From: Gnetum montanum
Lineage: Eukaryota > Streptophyta > Gnetopsida > Gnetales > Gnetaceae
Assembly (NCBI GenBank): GCA_015680685.1
Contig: MNCI01015786.1
Location: forward strand, 20,833-84,832
Length of the DNA stretch: 64,000 nt
Direction of reading: 5' to 3'
How positions within the stretch are numbered: the first letter of the stretch is position 1; each line of letters starts with the position of its first letter. The notes beneath the pieces were generated by a model. It had not been told where the DNA came from, did not search any database, and saw only the letters and a program-made list of their open reading frames with translations. Positions 10,409-23,800 of the stretch are shown in pieces. The translations under genes were made by a program, and so were the position numbers.

Positions 10409-13105
10409 ATGGAATCTTTCCAAGTTAACCCAGTGACACTGTCGAACTCTGACTTTGGGGCTGAAACCTCAAACCTCATGATTGCTACCAAATCCATAAG
10501 CGTCATCGAACATATAAACTCCCAAGGCCCTACATGCCAGTCACTTAGGCTATAAGGAAGAAACCCTACCTATGCAACTCTTACACCCGAATAGTATAAC
10601 TTCACCTGTGTCAAGATTCAAGCCAACTTACCCATCGATCGTGTAGAGAGAGAAGCAAAGAAAGACTATGAACTTATCCATAAAGGAGTTCATGAATTCA
10701 TCCCTTCAGCGTTTGATATAATCCCGCTCTCTGAACACCACCATAAACTCATATCCTAGCTTCTCATGGCAAGAAGCCAAGCATTACAACACTGCTGATA
10801 GAGCCTCAGGGTGAAGATGAGGAGGATGACTTCACAGCCTAATCCAAACATGGGGATTCATACCATACTATTAGCCCCCATGCCCATACAAAACCATTGT
10901 TTCAACCTTTCCTGGAAGAGACAAAATTTCCACCACTAGCTTCTCTACAGGAAGTAGCGATTCCCATTCCCATCTTCTCCAAGTCCAATGTCCAATCTAA
11001 CGCATCCACTTCCATCATACCTCTACAAATACAATCCCAATAGCCTCCTCCTCAAACTAATGCAGGATTGACCTTTCGACCTCAAGTGGTTGGGATTCCA
11101 TCATTCATACCAGCTTCCACGTCTACCCATTACATACCTCAGGTGCAAATCCAACAAGCACCACTAACCGCTTTACAACCCGTAACTGGGCAATGGGTCC
11201 CATCGACTATCCAACAAAACCTATCTACTCATTACAGCATATCACACTCCTTTGTCTCAACCCCAAATTTCATCCCACCACAACAAACAGTAGTCCAATA
11301 ACCTCTCTTTCCACAAATGATGTCACAATCAAGTCATTATCAATTACCATCGACTCAAATTGCCGATCTACCCACCACTCAAGAGTGGGAAGATATGAAG
11401 AAAATGATGCACGCATTAGTAGAAGAATTAAAATGTCTTAAAACTATGAACACGGAGGAAGTTAAGGTACTAGAATTCTATCAAGATGATCCAATCGACC
11501 CCTCAGTTCCTCCGCTAACCTTTCCAAATGGAGTTTCGTTACCTCAACTGACTAAGTATAATGGAGAGGGAGATCCAAACACTCACCTAGTAACATTCTG
11601 AATAGAATTTCTATTGCTTTAGGCATGGCCTCATGTAATTCTACATGTGTTTTCTATGTTCTTAATCGGGAAAGCCCTAGACTAGTACTGAGCTTTACCC
11701 CGTAGCTCCATATCTTCTCTAGAAGACTTGTCGCATGAGTTTGTCACCCATTTCAAATACAATCTAAAACCTAAAGCCACATTAGATAACCTAATCCAAA
11801 TTAAACAAGCACCATTAGAGCTAGCACATAAATTTATCCAAAGGTGGTGTGGCCCTAAATGAACTTCACGAGCGCATACCTAAGACGTATATGTTTACCA
11901 TCCTTAAGGTGACTGTGAATGACTTTATTAAATCAAAAATTTACTATTTAAAATCCCGTACCTTGAGCCAAGCATTTGTATAAATTAAAGATATAGAAGA
12001 GGCTGCACAAACAAGAAATGACCTAACCTACTCAACCTTTAGGAGCCAACATACTAAGAAAGATAAATCCAAAACGACGGTAGCAGCAGTGGCTAAGCCA
12101 ACCTGACCTAGTCATCTAGGATAAAAAGGAGAACAACCTGCTGTCTCAAATGGCTATGAAAGAAATACACCTACGCCCACACCTGAAACTTCCTCAAATA
12201 GGAACATCAACATGGATCATGCCCGTACATTCGAAAGAAAAGATCCTACCCAATACACACCCTTGCCCATGAAACCTTCATAGTTGCTCGATCAACTTCT
12301 AAAGGCTAGGCTAATTAAACATAAACAAATTTTTCTTGCAACATCTCAAAAACATAATAGATTCTATGAGCTAGCCAAAAACCTAGCCTTAGCAACACCT
12401 AATGAACTACCCATTCCAAGAGGTTTTAGGTTAGATAGGTTTTGCGAGTATCGTCAATGACCCAGTCATGGAACTAATTACTATTTCACCTTGAAATAGG
12501 ATATACAACACATGATTGATAGGGGTGAAGTAGTGTTCGATGAGGCAAACCTAGTAAGACCTCAAAACCAGCCCATGGGGGTCTACAAGGATCCTCTTAA
12601 TGCTAGTGAAGCACCATATGTGATTAATGCAATCCATGTGGAGAATAAACAAGACATCCCACGAATACCTTTTGTGATTCATAGACCTTTAGAAAACACA
12701 CCTACCCAAACATTTCCTCAAATCCCCTTCACTATACCCTCGTCTCATGCATCACAAAAATCATTCATTATCTGCGTACCTCCTTTTGTCGCCACGACAA
12801 CCATACCGTCCAAAAATCGACCCATTCCTTTTGTGGTCCGGGTGCCAAAACACCCTGGCACATAACCCGCCTCTACTCCCTTGCGACCTTTGCGGGAACA
12901 TCTTACTGATATGTTAACAAGAGAACATCTAGAAAGAGAGAACAGTCAACATAAATTAGGACCACCAAAGCCTACACTGCTAAATGATGTTCCTATGAGT
13001 TCGTCTGTCAATGAGCCTAGTACAAGCCATCAAAAAAAGGATAATGTCATGGGTTGTGTCCCAAACCCAGCAGCCTCAGTCACTAATGCAAACATTCCTC
13101 CATGA
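10409..13105 (+). pseudogene. gag: Broken gag of element A
   Basis: Capsid-type gag of a Tat element. I place the start at ATG 10409, the first in this frame (MESFQVNPVTLSNSDFG), after the leader repeats. A Pro/Gln-rich stretch is followed by the gag core at about 11460-12000 (PPLTFPNGVSLPQLTKYNGE then GDPNTHL, and SSISSLEDLSHEFVTHFKYN). The nucleocapsid-like part (about 12430-12600) reads FCEYRQ, a stop, then PSHGTNYYFTLK; the last Cys of the usual C-x-x-H, GH, C pattern is Tyr, as in element C. Frameshifts and stops occur throughout. The 12512-13105 part aligns with 34939-35214 of C (PLNAS/PLNAN, INAIHV/INTIDI). Confidence 0.85.
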
Positions 13106-13109
13106 GAAA

Positions 13110-14119
13110 TACGAATGCTGGGTCAAATGGAAAAAGTCTTAATTGATAAGAGTGTTCCAAATAGTAAAGACCTAGCAAACACATTAACCCAGGTCACATA
13201 AGCCTTAAAACAAAAAAATACTTCTTTAAGTCTATATGATCTAGTAATGACTTCATCAGTACTTTGGGAAGCTCTTGTATGGATGCTGATCTCAATCCTT
13301 GTTAGTGAGGACCTTCCTGCAGATGAACCATCTATTTATGTAGTATTGTCCCCACAACTTTAGGAATCAAAGGCCACATCCCTAGAGTTTTGCACTAAGG
13401 ACATTAAGCTAGATGAGAAAACAGGAGAAGTCACCATAACCCCTATGTTCATAATGATTCAGGTTAATCATTTCAAGATACGTAGGGTGCATGTTGATGA
13501 TGGTGTGGCCACAAATGTAATACCTTTTCCTATCATCAAAAAACTAGGACTTACTGAACAAATACAACCCATGAAAAATTCTTTCCTAAATTCCTTTAGT
13601 GGTTCCCGTGTTGGGGTGAAAGGTATGGTTACCTTAGATTTCATAGCTGGGGACCAATTCCCCACATTAGTTGAATTCGTAGTTGTTGACGAAATGCCAG
13701 GTTTCAATCTGATTCTAAGACGTCCCTGGCTGGCCCAACTTAAAGCGGTATCCTCACCAATCCATCAAGAGATTCACCTACTTTACGAGGGTGGTGAGAT
13801 CATCATACATGGGGATACAATTGTACCGATCACTTTCTCACATCCTGAGGTAGGTCAAGAATCAAAAATTGAGTTCATTAAGCCTAAGAAAGAAACTGTG
13901 AACATACATCAAGACATGAACCCAACGTTAACTCACGACCCTACTAGGATTGAAGAAACACAAGAAGATGCAAACATAGGAGCCATTCCTACTAATGTTT
14001 CCTGGTTGGAACTACCTTTTGACATGACTGATGAAGGGGAAGGTGAGTATAAAATCATACCCACATGCCCAACCCCACACATTAAGCTACCAAAGATAAA
14101 GAGGCAACTCAATAACTAG
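13110..14119 (+). pseudogene. Aspartic protease region of element A
   Basis: Retroviral-type protease that would cut the polyprotein. The frame 13445-14119 is open for 224 codons: VHVDDGVATNVIPFPI holds the catalytic Asp-Asp-Gly motif, and FNLILRRPWLAQL matches the second half (family LILGRPWL; Gly is Arg here). Upstream 13110-13444 is the same frame broken by several stops. It aligns end to end with C (33584-34231), including the acidic tail with WLELPF/WAELPF. The 14119 stop would end gag-protease about 6.7 kb short of RT. Confidence 0.85.
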
Positions 14120-14124
14120 AACGA

Positions 14125-14420
14125 AACTACCACATGTCTGAAATGATGTTAAACTACCAATTGTCTGGTACGACGTTAAACTGCCAACGAATGTCCACAA
14201 TGATGATAAACTAGCCACAGTTAGAAATGGCTGATTCCTTTTAAAAGCTTCCTAAAACGGTTCTTCCTTTTGGCCCACTAAGGCATAAAAGTAGTAATCT
14301 TTCGTTCTTTTACGAACGAATGCAATAGGTCATTATGACTTTAAACTGATGTGCATAGAACGAAATGGCTTTAAACTAAGATTCAATCGCAAGCTTACAA
14401 ACATTCACCACGTTATGTCA
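14125..14420 (+). repeat. Degenerate tandem repeats after protease in element A
   Basis: Loose copies of a unit with TTAAACTACCA plus GTCTGGTACGACG, about 35-45 bp. Element C has a clearer array at the same place (33000-33420). Confidence 0.7.
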
Positions 14421-14716
14421 AATTTAAATGAGACAAGTTGCAGTCTCGATTTATGCCTTATCGTTTATTTCTTCTTTTGCAAGAGTTAATTTACGTTTGT
14501 TTCCACAATATTACATTAGTTACACGCATATATTCACAATAATATTGAAAAAAGAAAACAAAAAGAGAAAACATATAAAACAAAAAAATGATGATACGTC
14601 AATATATTTCAAGACATAACTAGGTACATGTTATTACATTTGTCAACCAAACATTTCCATCAAACATTCAAAAAATCAAAAGACATCTAATAGCTAAAAT
14701 CTGATTAACAATAAAC
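14421..14716. other. AT-rich spacer in element A
   Basis: Lies between the post-protease repeats and the 3' end of the opposite-strand gene. Nothing coding; it may hold that gene's 3' untranslated region. Confidence 0.4.
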
Positions 14717-17700
14717 TCAAGGAGGGGGTTTCTCCCCTAGATCATCTTCATCATTCGCCTTTGCTCCACTGGGGCTAGCTCCATTATTAACATGTCCCTA
14801 TAATAGAAAACAAAACAAAATAGGTAAGAGTGGTAAGGCAAATCATGAACACAAAAAATTATAAATACAGTAACACTAACAATGAAAACAACAAAACCAT
14901 ACAAAAATGAATGCCATAATAAAACACTCACAAGTGAGGAGGGCCCTAAGTTGGCTTCCAAATGCTATAGAATCTCCACCTTGAGTACATTCACCCAATC
15001 CTCCTCCAAGCCAAGATTAATGCCAGCTAAGGTTTTACCCTTGTCCACTGAAGTCTAGGTAGGACGCTTAAGAGAGAACATTCCTGTAGAAGCCTCCCTG
15101 GAGGTGGTGGCAATCATTCTCTCGAGAGATCCTTCCACCTTGGTGCATTCGGTGAACCTGTCATAAGTAGACCGCAAGCCTAACCCATCAATGAACATCT
15201 CCATCTAGCAGATGTTCAACTGACTCTTCCTTCAACCATTTCTTGTATTGATGCTTATGGTCCTTTTGGTCTTGGCCCCACTTCCATACCTTAGCCACAA
15301 AGGAATTCCAATAAAGACATTTTCTATTCAGCAAATCTATTTGTGCTTGTTGCTCAGCCAAATCCCATGTAGCTTACACCTTGCTATTCAAAATCATCTA
15401 GTAGCGTGCATAGGTGATTTCAGAAGTACGCCAAGTGCTATCACTAGATAGTCTAGAAGCAGCAAAATCGTAACAAGACTGGAGATCCCTGTTCTTCTCT
15501 CTCCTTTTCTAGTGCTTCTTTCAATGAATGCACCTCGTCCCATAAGTACTCAACTGAATGCCTATAAGTCCAAAGCAACTTGGTCTTCTGTACGACGCAA
15601 CCAAAGACTGCATCATACACATTCCTTGGGACTTGCTCAACATTCCCTAGTAATTCAGGGAAAGCATCAATTTGAGTAGCTTTAGAGGGATCCCATTGAA
15701 GCTTGACGCCTACAGGTGTAAGCACCACACATACAAATCACCTATAATCAACAATGAATGCAAAGAAACACAATGAACCCAGACACTAAGCGCAATACAT
15801 GACATACACATACCTAGTTCTGGATGAACTTCTTGTAGGCGAGCAACCACGTCATCAACAATGCCTTTAACAAAGTCTATCTTACTAGGCATCTCAGGCC
15901 ATGGTCTTAGCTGGTCGGTTGATGTAGGATAAGCAGGGGAGGTCACATTGATTGGAACTTGTGTTCCTGACACCTCTACCCAAGATGCATGTGCCTCAAC
16001 AATCTTAGCATTTACCTCTAATGCCAAAACAATCAAGATAATTAAGAACAACATGTAAAAAATAAAGGATACAAAGATATAGATCGCTTTGAACGGAACA
16101 TACCGAAAAGCCCTTTGCCGGTTGGCTGGGGTAGATCACCAAGTTGCAAGGATCCATTGAACAAGCCACCAAGGACATCTCCTTCATCACTGGGTTGCCT
16201 AGATGCATCCATAGACTCTGCAAGCTTTGTCCCTATGATGTCTGTCATGTCTTCCTCTTTTGAGGTAGGAAGTTCTTCGATCACTCCTTCTCTTTCCTTC
16301 ACTTATTCTGTCGGCCCTGTGACAATCACTTCAGGATCAGCTATCAAGGCCAAAGCCTCTCTCTCTCTTCCTCATAACTTTCTTCTAATAATTCAGAATC
16401 TTAGAGTTAGCATAACATAGTATATATAACATATAGATCAAAAAACAACAAATAACAAATAATTTATAACAGTAAGACAAAATACTTACTTTCCACTGGC
16501 AATACAAAATGAATCTTCTTTCTCTTGGTGGTATCACATCTGGGGCAGGCTCCCTTGCATGTTCATTCCTCTTCACCTTCATCTTGGACTTTTCAATGGT
16601 CTCACCAATTAAACGTTCAACCCTTTTCATAGACGTGCGTAGCCTAGGTGGTTCCAATCCCAAGCTATCATGGGAATGATGGAAATGGATAACCACACCT
16701 CCAGTGGTGACTAATGAGGATTCTTTAATTTCTTCTGGAGGATCCTGGAATCTGGTGATGCTAAATAGGTGGCAAACCCATGGACGGGACAATTGTGAAT
16801 TGTCCCTCAAAACATGATGGGTATCATCGTAAACCACTAAGAACTCAACGAACCTACATAAATACCCCGCAAAGAAGGCAAAGGTGAAATGGGATTTAGC
16901 ATGGATGTTCGAACATAACCTGATAATCTCCCCACGAAAACCAGATAAAAGAAACTGTGCCCAATTGTAGCATTGGCCTATCTCTAAGACTTCATGTATG
17001 ACATGTGTAGACTCGATCCCAAGATTTCTCCCTTGAGAAAGAGATTTACAGAATGCCCTTTCCCAAAATAGAGGATATAGAAAGTTCACCTCCACTGATC
17101 GGGTGTTGTTTTGCATAGCAAAACCTTTACGACCCCGAGATACACCTAACCATTCCTTCAGTTCTTTTATAACCTAGTCCTCCTTGGTTGCTTTATCTAT
17201 AGCCACCATGGCACCATCGATGGGCATACCAAAAAGGTCAAACATGAATTCAGTGGTCAAATGGAAAGATACCTTGACCCCTCAGACCTGTGTGCTAAAA
17301 TAGGAAGCATCATCATTGAAGGAATCAATAATGGTGATCATCTCAGTAGCCAGGATGCTAGGAGTCAAAGCCAAAAACAAGTCCATCAGACCTGCCTGGG
17401 TAAGGCAACTGATGATCAACTCAGAAGCTCCCCTTCACAATCACTTTTGTGATTGCTCCACCTCCCCAAATTTTGTGAAAAGAGTAGCCTCTATACGCCC
17501 TGTTGTAACAATGATTTCTTTGGGAGGGATGGCTGCTATAAAGAAAAAAAACATAGAGCAAAAGATTAAAAGCATGGTAAACGATAATGTAACCAAAAGG
17601 AAGAAAAAAAATGGAGTCTAGGGTATGGCCATTTACCATCAGTAAGTAGCATAGGCAAGGTAAGTGTAGGATCAATTCTTTGAGGAAAGATTGACCCTTG

Positions 17701-18640
17701 GAAAGACCATTCCTCATGCAACCAACCTCGAGCTTGGCAAAGTTCAAAGGCTCTTGAAAATTGCCTATGGCCGTCAACGAGAGCCATCTTTGTCTAGTCC
17801 AATACTGCAGCATGAAGAATGGGGCCCACCATAAAAGTCTCTAGCGCTGTTCGCATTAAGGAAAGCCCACCATCATCATCGCGCATCCCATGTTCATCAA
17901 AACAGGGCCTACATAGGAAGACAACATTTACATTTAGAGGATGACGTAAAATTTAAAATAGAATCACAAGTTAAAATGAAATACAAGGAAGCATACCTGT
18001 CCACTCTATATACTATCCCAAGGGGGTTCTAGAATAGAGTGTGCACACAGAGAGCTAGGAAAGTGTGTTGCTACTATTGTAGTGACTACACATTGGTAGC
18101 TCCCACACACGAGTCAAGGGATGTGTAGATCTAGGACCTTCAACGGGGCCTCCTGCAACCTTGAAAAGTACCTTGTCAATATCAGTAACAAAGGTAAGCA
18201 TGGCTTCTGTGGACCTAGGCAACGCTATGTCCATGATATCATGAGCCAGTTGTTCACTCAAATGAGACCATATAACCACACTAAAATGCTGCAAGACGAA
18301 AGACAAAAATGAACTGACACCAGGATGAAACCATATCACATGGGGCCCGATGCGCAAGTCATAGGGGGGGGTGTCCAGTCCAAAAGGGCCAAACCAAGCA
18401 AGTGCCCCAGCAAGCTCAACCACCAAAAGAGAAGATTTAGGTCCCCTGCACATGGTCAAAATGTTAGGTAAGAGAAAAAATTTAAGTGCTAACCACAGGG
18501 CAAAACCACATAAAATCAAAAATCACATAAATAGATACTTTGAATCACTAACTTCACCCCACGAGACAAGGACACTAACATCTATTTAGTGTAATCTGAC
18601 ACTTACTGGGGTACGTTGAAATCAGTTTCAGAGTAAATCC
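14717..18640 (-). pseudogene. Multi-exon gene on the strand opposite to gag-pol, in element A
   Basis: Unrecognised protein, homologous exon by exon to the gene at 28272-32897 of element C. Visible: exon 1 remnant ending at donor GTAAGT (18601-18606); exon 2 from 18445 after acceptor TGCAG, with LQHFSVVIWSHLSEQL; an exon with ALVDGHRQFSRAFELCQARG; one with LMDLFLALTPSILATEM; a long exon (16400-17116) with CYNWAQFLLSGFRGEI and FVEFLVVYDD; an exon with LRPWPEMPSKIDFVKGIVDD (about 15800-15900); a coiled-coil-like exon (15453-15720); a penultimate exon near 14940-15200; and an acidic last exon ending at 14719. The final intron (donor GTGAGT near 14930, acceptor TATTATAG) is placed as in C. In-frame stops show decay. 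I name no function. Confidence 0.8.
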
Positions 18641-18935
18641 ATGTTTAAATCATCAATCCCAAAAAAAATAATCAACAAGATAAACAATATAAAATTTAGA
18701 AATTAGTAAACATCTTGGCAATCACTTTTTAAGCAAGGAAGACTTAACACTCATACCGCAACCTCCCAAAGGCAACTCACACTAGAAGGTTATTCCAACC
18801 AAGTCATGCACCAAGTCAAGCTAGCCCTACAATCAAGTCAGGTTGGGCCTTCCAACCACCAAGTCATGCTTGGCCTTCCCACATTCTAGCTCACGTTAGA
18901 ACTACAATTTGTTCTAAAACCTGCCCTCGTTCACG

Positions 18936-19334
18936 TTGGCCATGTCCTCCTTCAAAAGCCCAGGGCAAAAACTCAAAAATTACAAGTCACGCAACCCAGG
19001 GCAAAAACTCAAAAATTATAGGTCATGTTGTCCTAGGGAAAAATTGAAAAATTACAGGCCACGCAGCCCAGGGAAAAAACTAAAAAATTACAGGTTACAC
19101 TACCCTGGGCAAAAACTAAAAAATTACAGGTCACGCAGCCCAGGGAAAAAACTCAAAAATTATAGGTCACACTGTCCTGGGGAAAAACTGAAAAATTACA
19201 AGTCACATAGCCCAGGGCAAAAACTAAAAAATTACAGGTCATGCTGCCCTAGGCAAAAACTGAAAAATTACAGGTCATGCTGTCCTGGGGAAAAATTGAA
19301 AAATTACAAGTCACGTTGTCTTGGGGAAAAATAA
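18936..19334. repeat. 36-bp tandem repeats in element A
   Basis: About eleven copies of a 36-bp unit with GGGCAAAAACTGAAAAATTA and CAGGTCACGCTGCCCT. It is a multiple of three, so one frame stays open and spells a PGQKLKNY-type repeat, but nothing else suggests a protein. From 19335 to about 19740 the array drifts into longer related units (GCAAGTCACGCTACCCAGG) and TCACGCT-rich sequence. Confidence 0.9.
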
Positions 19335-19740
19335 AAAAATTTGCAAGTCATGCTACCCAGGATTGAAATCAAAAAATTTGCAAGTCATGTTGCCTAGGAA
19401 TGAAATCAAAAAAAAAATTTGCAAGTCACGCTACCCAGGACTGAAATCAAAAAATTTGCAAGTCACGTTTCCCTCCAAAACTGGAAACTTTGGCCCAAAA
19501 ATCCAAAGTCACGCTATTCGTTCCCTATCCCAAAAAATTCAAAGTCACATTGTTCATTCCCTACCTTGAAATTCACAATCACACTACCCTCTGAAATCGA
19601 AATATTTTGCCCCAAAAATTTATAGTCATGTTGTTCATTCCCTACCTCGAAATTCAGAAAAATTCGCAAGTAACACTACCTTGAAAAATCCCAAGTCACG
19701 CCGCTCTCAAAAATCAAAAATGTTGTAGTCACGCTACCAA

Positions 19741-20856
19741 AGAGGGCAAGACAATTAGGGCAGGATAGTCACATTTCCAGGAAGGTAGAACAAAGAAACC
19801 CCAAGTTCAGGTTAGCTTTCCCTGCAACTAGTGATGCCAAGAAAGGCCAAAACCCTGCAACTATAATGTCGAGAAAGCCAGAAATTTTGTGGACAAAATG
19901 CCAAGGAAACTGAAAACCCAACCTGTGCACTTACACCCCAAATTTTTATTCATCCAAAATCACAAGCCCAAAAATCCCAAGCACAAAATCTCATCCTAGG
20001 TAACGCTGCTTGCAAAATACTAGAGAAAAATTGGGGGCAAAGAATTTACCTATGCAGGGCCTTCTTCCACATCAGAATCCTAACTTGGGGGAGACGTTGG
20101 AGGAGCTCTTCACCCTCCTCCATGAATTCTAGGGGTACCTTCTTCATTCCCTTTCCCCTGCATGCCTTTCCCTTGCCATTGTCTTTCATGGTCACGTTGA
20201 CGCTGACGCTAACGCCTTGGCTCACGCTACACTCTGGGTAAGTCACGTTGTTCTTCCAATTTCCAGCAACTCACGCTAATAGAAATAAGGTTTTCTTTTT
20301 CAAAATTCCCTTTTCTATCCCTCCCTAGTAATTTAATTTTATTTATTTAATTTTTGGCTTTTTATTTTAGTTCCTCTTCTTTACTTTGGTTACATGTTGT
20401 TGTTCAAACCATCTTTGCCTTGTGTTGGCATAGCTTTCCTTGTCATTACAACCACCTTAAATGGGGCCCAAAATTTCTCATGAAAAGAGGAGGAAAGTGC
20501 TGAAAAATCAATGATAAACAAATAAACATATGTAAACATTTGGAAAGGGCATAAATTCATAAAACTTTAAAATCCCCGAAACCTTTTTGTTCACTCTAAA
20601 ATTTAAAAATGTAGAATTTGAAAGCCAAAATTTTAAAATTTTAAAATAGTGCATACACTTAGTCCAAATGTCAAAGTCAACATGTGGCCCGGTACAACCT
20701 TAAACTACCATGTGGCCCAGTATGGCCTTAAACTGGCATGACTTCCACTACATTTCTGAATTTTTGTCAGTGCATAGTTCACTTGTATTTAGTAACTCCT
20801 TCACCAAGAGGGTGTCTCTTACTCCGCTCCCATTTTAAATTGGCAAGAGCAAGCAC
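19741..20856. other. Spacer before pol in element A
   Basis: Noncoding. Holds more TCACGCT/TCACGTT words (20150-20280), an AT-rich part (20300-20650), and two to three short repeats at 20680-20760 (CATGTGGCCCGGTACAACC then TTAAACTACC) that correspond to the pre-pol repeats of C at 27830-27960. Confidence 0.6.
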
Positions 20857-23800
20857 ATGGCCACCAAGAATATCCTCTCAACATTGTCTCTCGATGGACC
20901 ATATGGGGAGGTAGAGAGAGCAATCAACCTAGAATCCTTGGATTTAAATCCATCCACTTATACTAATTTAATAGCCTCCACTCAAGAAATGTTAGATTGG
21001 CCTAAAAAAGTGACTAAAACTCTAAATCTAGAAGCTGATAATATTACTAAAGATCCTCTAGTTGAAATCTCCATTACCACAATCAATGGCGAAACTAGAA
21101 CATTGAAATTAAGTGCCTTACTAGACTCACAACTTGTAGGTGACATCATTCAAGTGTTAAAAATACAACATAAAAACGTTCGCATGGTCATATACAAACA
21201 TGCCAAGACTAGACCCCAGGATCATCCAACACAACATTATTCTTGATGAAAAAATTAAACCAGTGAAACAAAAAGCATGAAAAGTTAGACCCGAGGTTGC
21301 ATTGGTCATCCGTGCTGAAATCATAAAGATCTATCAAGCTGTTTTCATCTGGGCTGTTGACTATTCTGATTGGGTATCAAACATTGTTGTAGTCTCCAAG
21401 AAGAACAATAGTATATGCATATGCATTGACTTCCGTGTTCTCAACACAGCCACTATAAAGGATGATTTCCCATTACCTAGCATTAATCAACTTATTGACA
21501 CAACTGCTGGGCATGCACTATTATCCTTTATGGATGGATTTTCGAGATACAACCAAATAAGAATCAACCTGAAACATTAACTTAGAACAACTTTCATGAC
21601 ACCTTGGGGTACATTTTGTTATACAATGATGCCATTTGTCCTTAAAAACACAGGAGCTACATATCAGCGAGTAATGAAAAACATATTTAGTGATTACATG
21701 CTCAATTTGCTCAATGATTATGTTGACGATATCACAGTCAAATCTAAAACAACTAAACAACACGCAAGAGATCTAGACTTAGTGCTTAAACGATGTCTCA
21801 AATATGACCTTAGACTCAATCCAAAGAAATGCATTTTTGGCATCAAAACAGGCAAAATTCTTGGTTTCCTAGTCTCTAAAATAGGGATATAGGTAGACCC
21901 CAATAAGGTCAAAGCAATAATCAATATGCAACCACCAAGAAACTTCACTGAACTACGTGGCCTCCAAAGGTTGATAGATAAATTGAGACCTATGCAGCAC
22001 CTATTACAAAAGAATGTACATTTCCAATGGACTCAACAATGCCAAGAAGCATTTGAGAACATAAAACAAGAGTTGGCTCAACTACCAACTATTTATCCTC
22101 CACAAGGTGATAAACCTTTCTACATCTACCTTGCAACTTCCAATTTCTCCATTGCATCAATGCTTTGTCAAAAATGTGAGGATGGAGTTGAAATCCATGT
22201 ATATTACCTAAGCCATGCATTAATTGCTTATGAACAATGATACAACAACATAGAAAAATCATGCCTTGCCCTCGTCTTTTCCTTGAAGAAATGGTGGCAT
22301 TATCTCTTCCGAAATCAGGTTTACATCATTTGCAAGAATAATGTAATCTATGCCATCACTAACAACATCTACGAATTGAGTAGGATAGCTAGATGGAAAG
22401 CAATGATCGTAGAGTTTCACCTACACTATGTTGCTCAATCTTCCATAAAAGGTCAAGCGATAGTCAGACAATTAGCTGTCTCGCTGACACATGATCAAGC
22501 AATAGTCAACCCTGAATTCCCTGATGAGAATGTCAACAGTATCGACACCATACCCAATAACTATGAGGCAATCCTATATTTCGATGGAGCTTCAACCTCC
22601 CAAGGAGGGAGTGCTGCGGCCATTTTAACATACCCCTCTGGAGAAATCCAACCCTTCGCATACCAATTAACCTTTCCTTGCACCAATAATGTGGCAGAAT
22701 ACGAAGGTCTTCTTCGAGGCCTTCAAGCGGCGTTGACTTCAGGAATTTCACGTCTTATAGTTCGAGGAGATTCACAATTAGTCATTAATCAAGTCACTGA
22801 GGTTTACACATATCAGGCTCCCCATTTGCAATCGTACTATGCTTTGACCAAACATCTGCTAAGACAACTAGTAGAAACGGATATACAACATGTCCCTAGA
22901 AGTGAAAAAATCATTGTTGATGCACTCGCCACACTAGCCTTAAACATGACACTTGAAATGTTCCATGTGTTGCCTAGTTCTATAACAAATTGTGCCGAAC
23001 CTATAATCAACACCTATGATGAAATTCCTATAGCATCTGTTAGCACAACACACACAATAGAATGGTACGATTACATAAAAGAGTACCTTCTATGAGGCAA
23101 ACCTCCACAACACTTGACAAACGCTCAAAAGGATGCTGTGCGAAAATGCTCACGGCAATATGCGTTAATAGGGAACACCTTGTGTTGCAAATCTTATGAA
23201 GGCATTTTGCTTATGTGCGTTAGTAGCATTGATAATCAAACGATTATAGAATAAGTCCACGAAGGACTTTGTGGAGAGGACATCGCACCCAAAGCAATGG
23301 CAACAAAGATTAGGCGCTTAGGCTACTACTGGCCACACATGGAGTACAATTGCATCTCCAAGGTAAGAACGTGTGACATTTGCCAAAAGCATGGTAATCT
23401 AATACATGTTCCACCTAACAAACTGCATACAATGCAAATCACATGGCCAATCCAAAAATGGGAATTAGAATTAATTGAACCAATAACACCATCATCCTCT
23501 GCAGGACATAGCTTCATTATCACCGCAACTGAATATTTCACAAAGTGGGTGGAAGCTATTCCCCTTAGGAAGACCACCTCAAAACACATTTGCACTTTCA
23601 TAATAGAAAATATCGTGACCCATTTTGGTATTCCAATGACCATCATTACTGACAATGGGCCACAGTTCAGCAGTGCAGATACTAAAAGCTTTTGTGAAAG
23701 TCTAGGCATTAAACATGCATTTTCATCACCCTACTACCCACAAAGAAATGGTCAAGCAGAGGCTACAAAAAAAACTATCATAATGGTGCTCAAAAATATG

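Noticed and set aside
18936-19569. Lys/Asn/Tyr repeat protein
   Set aside because: The frame exists because the repeat unit is 36 bp; treated as a tandem repeat.
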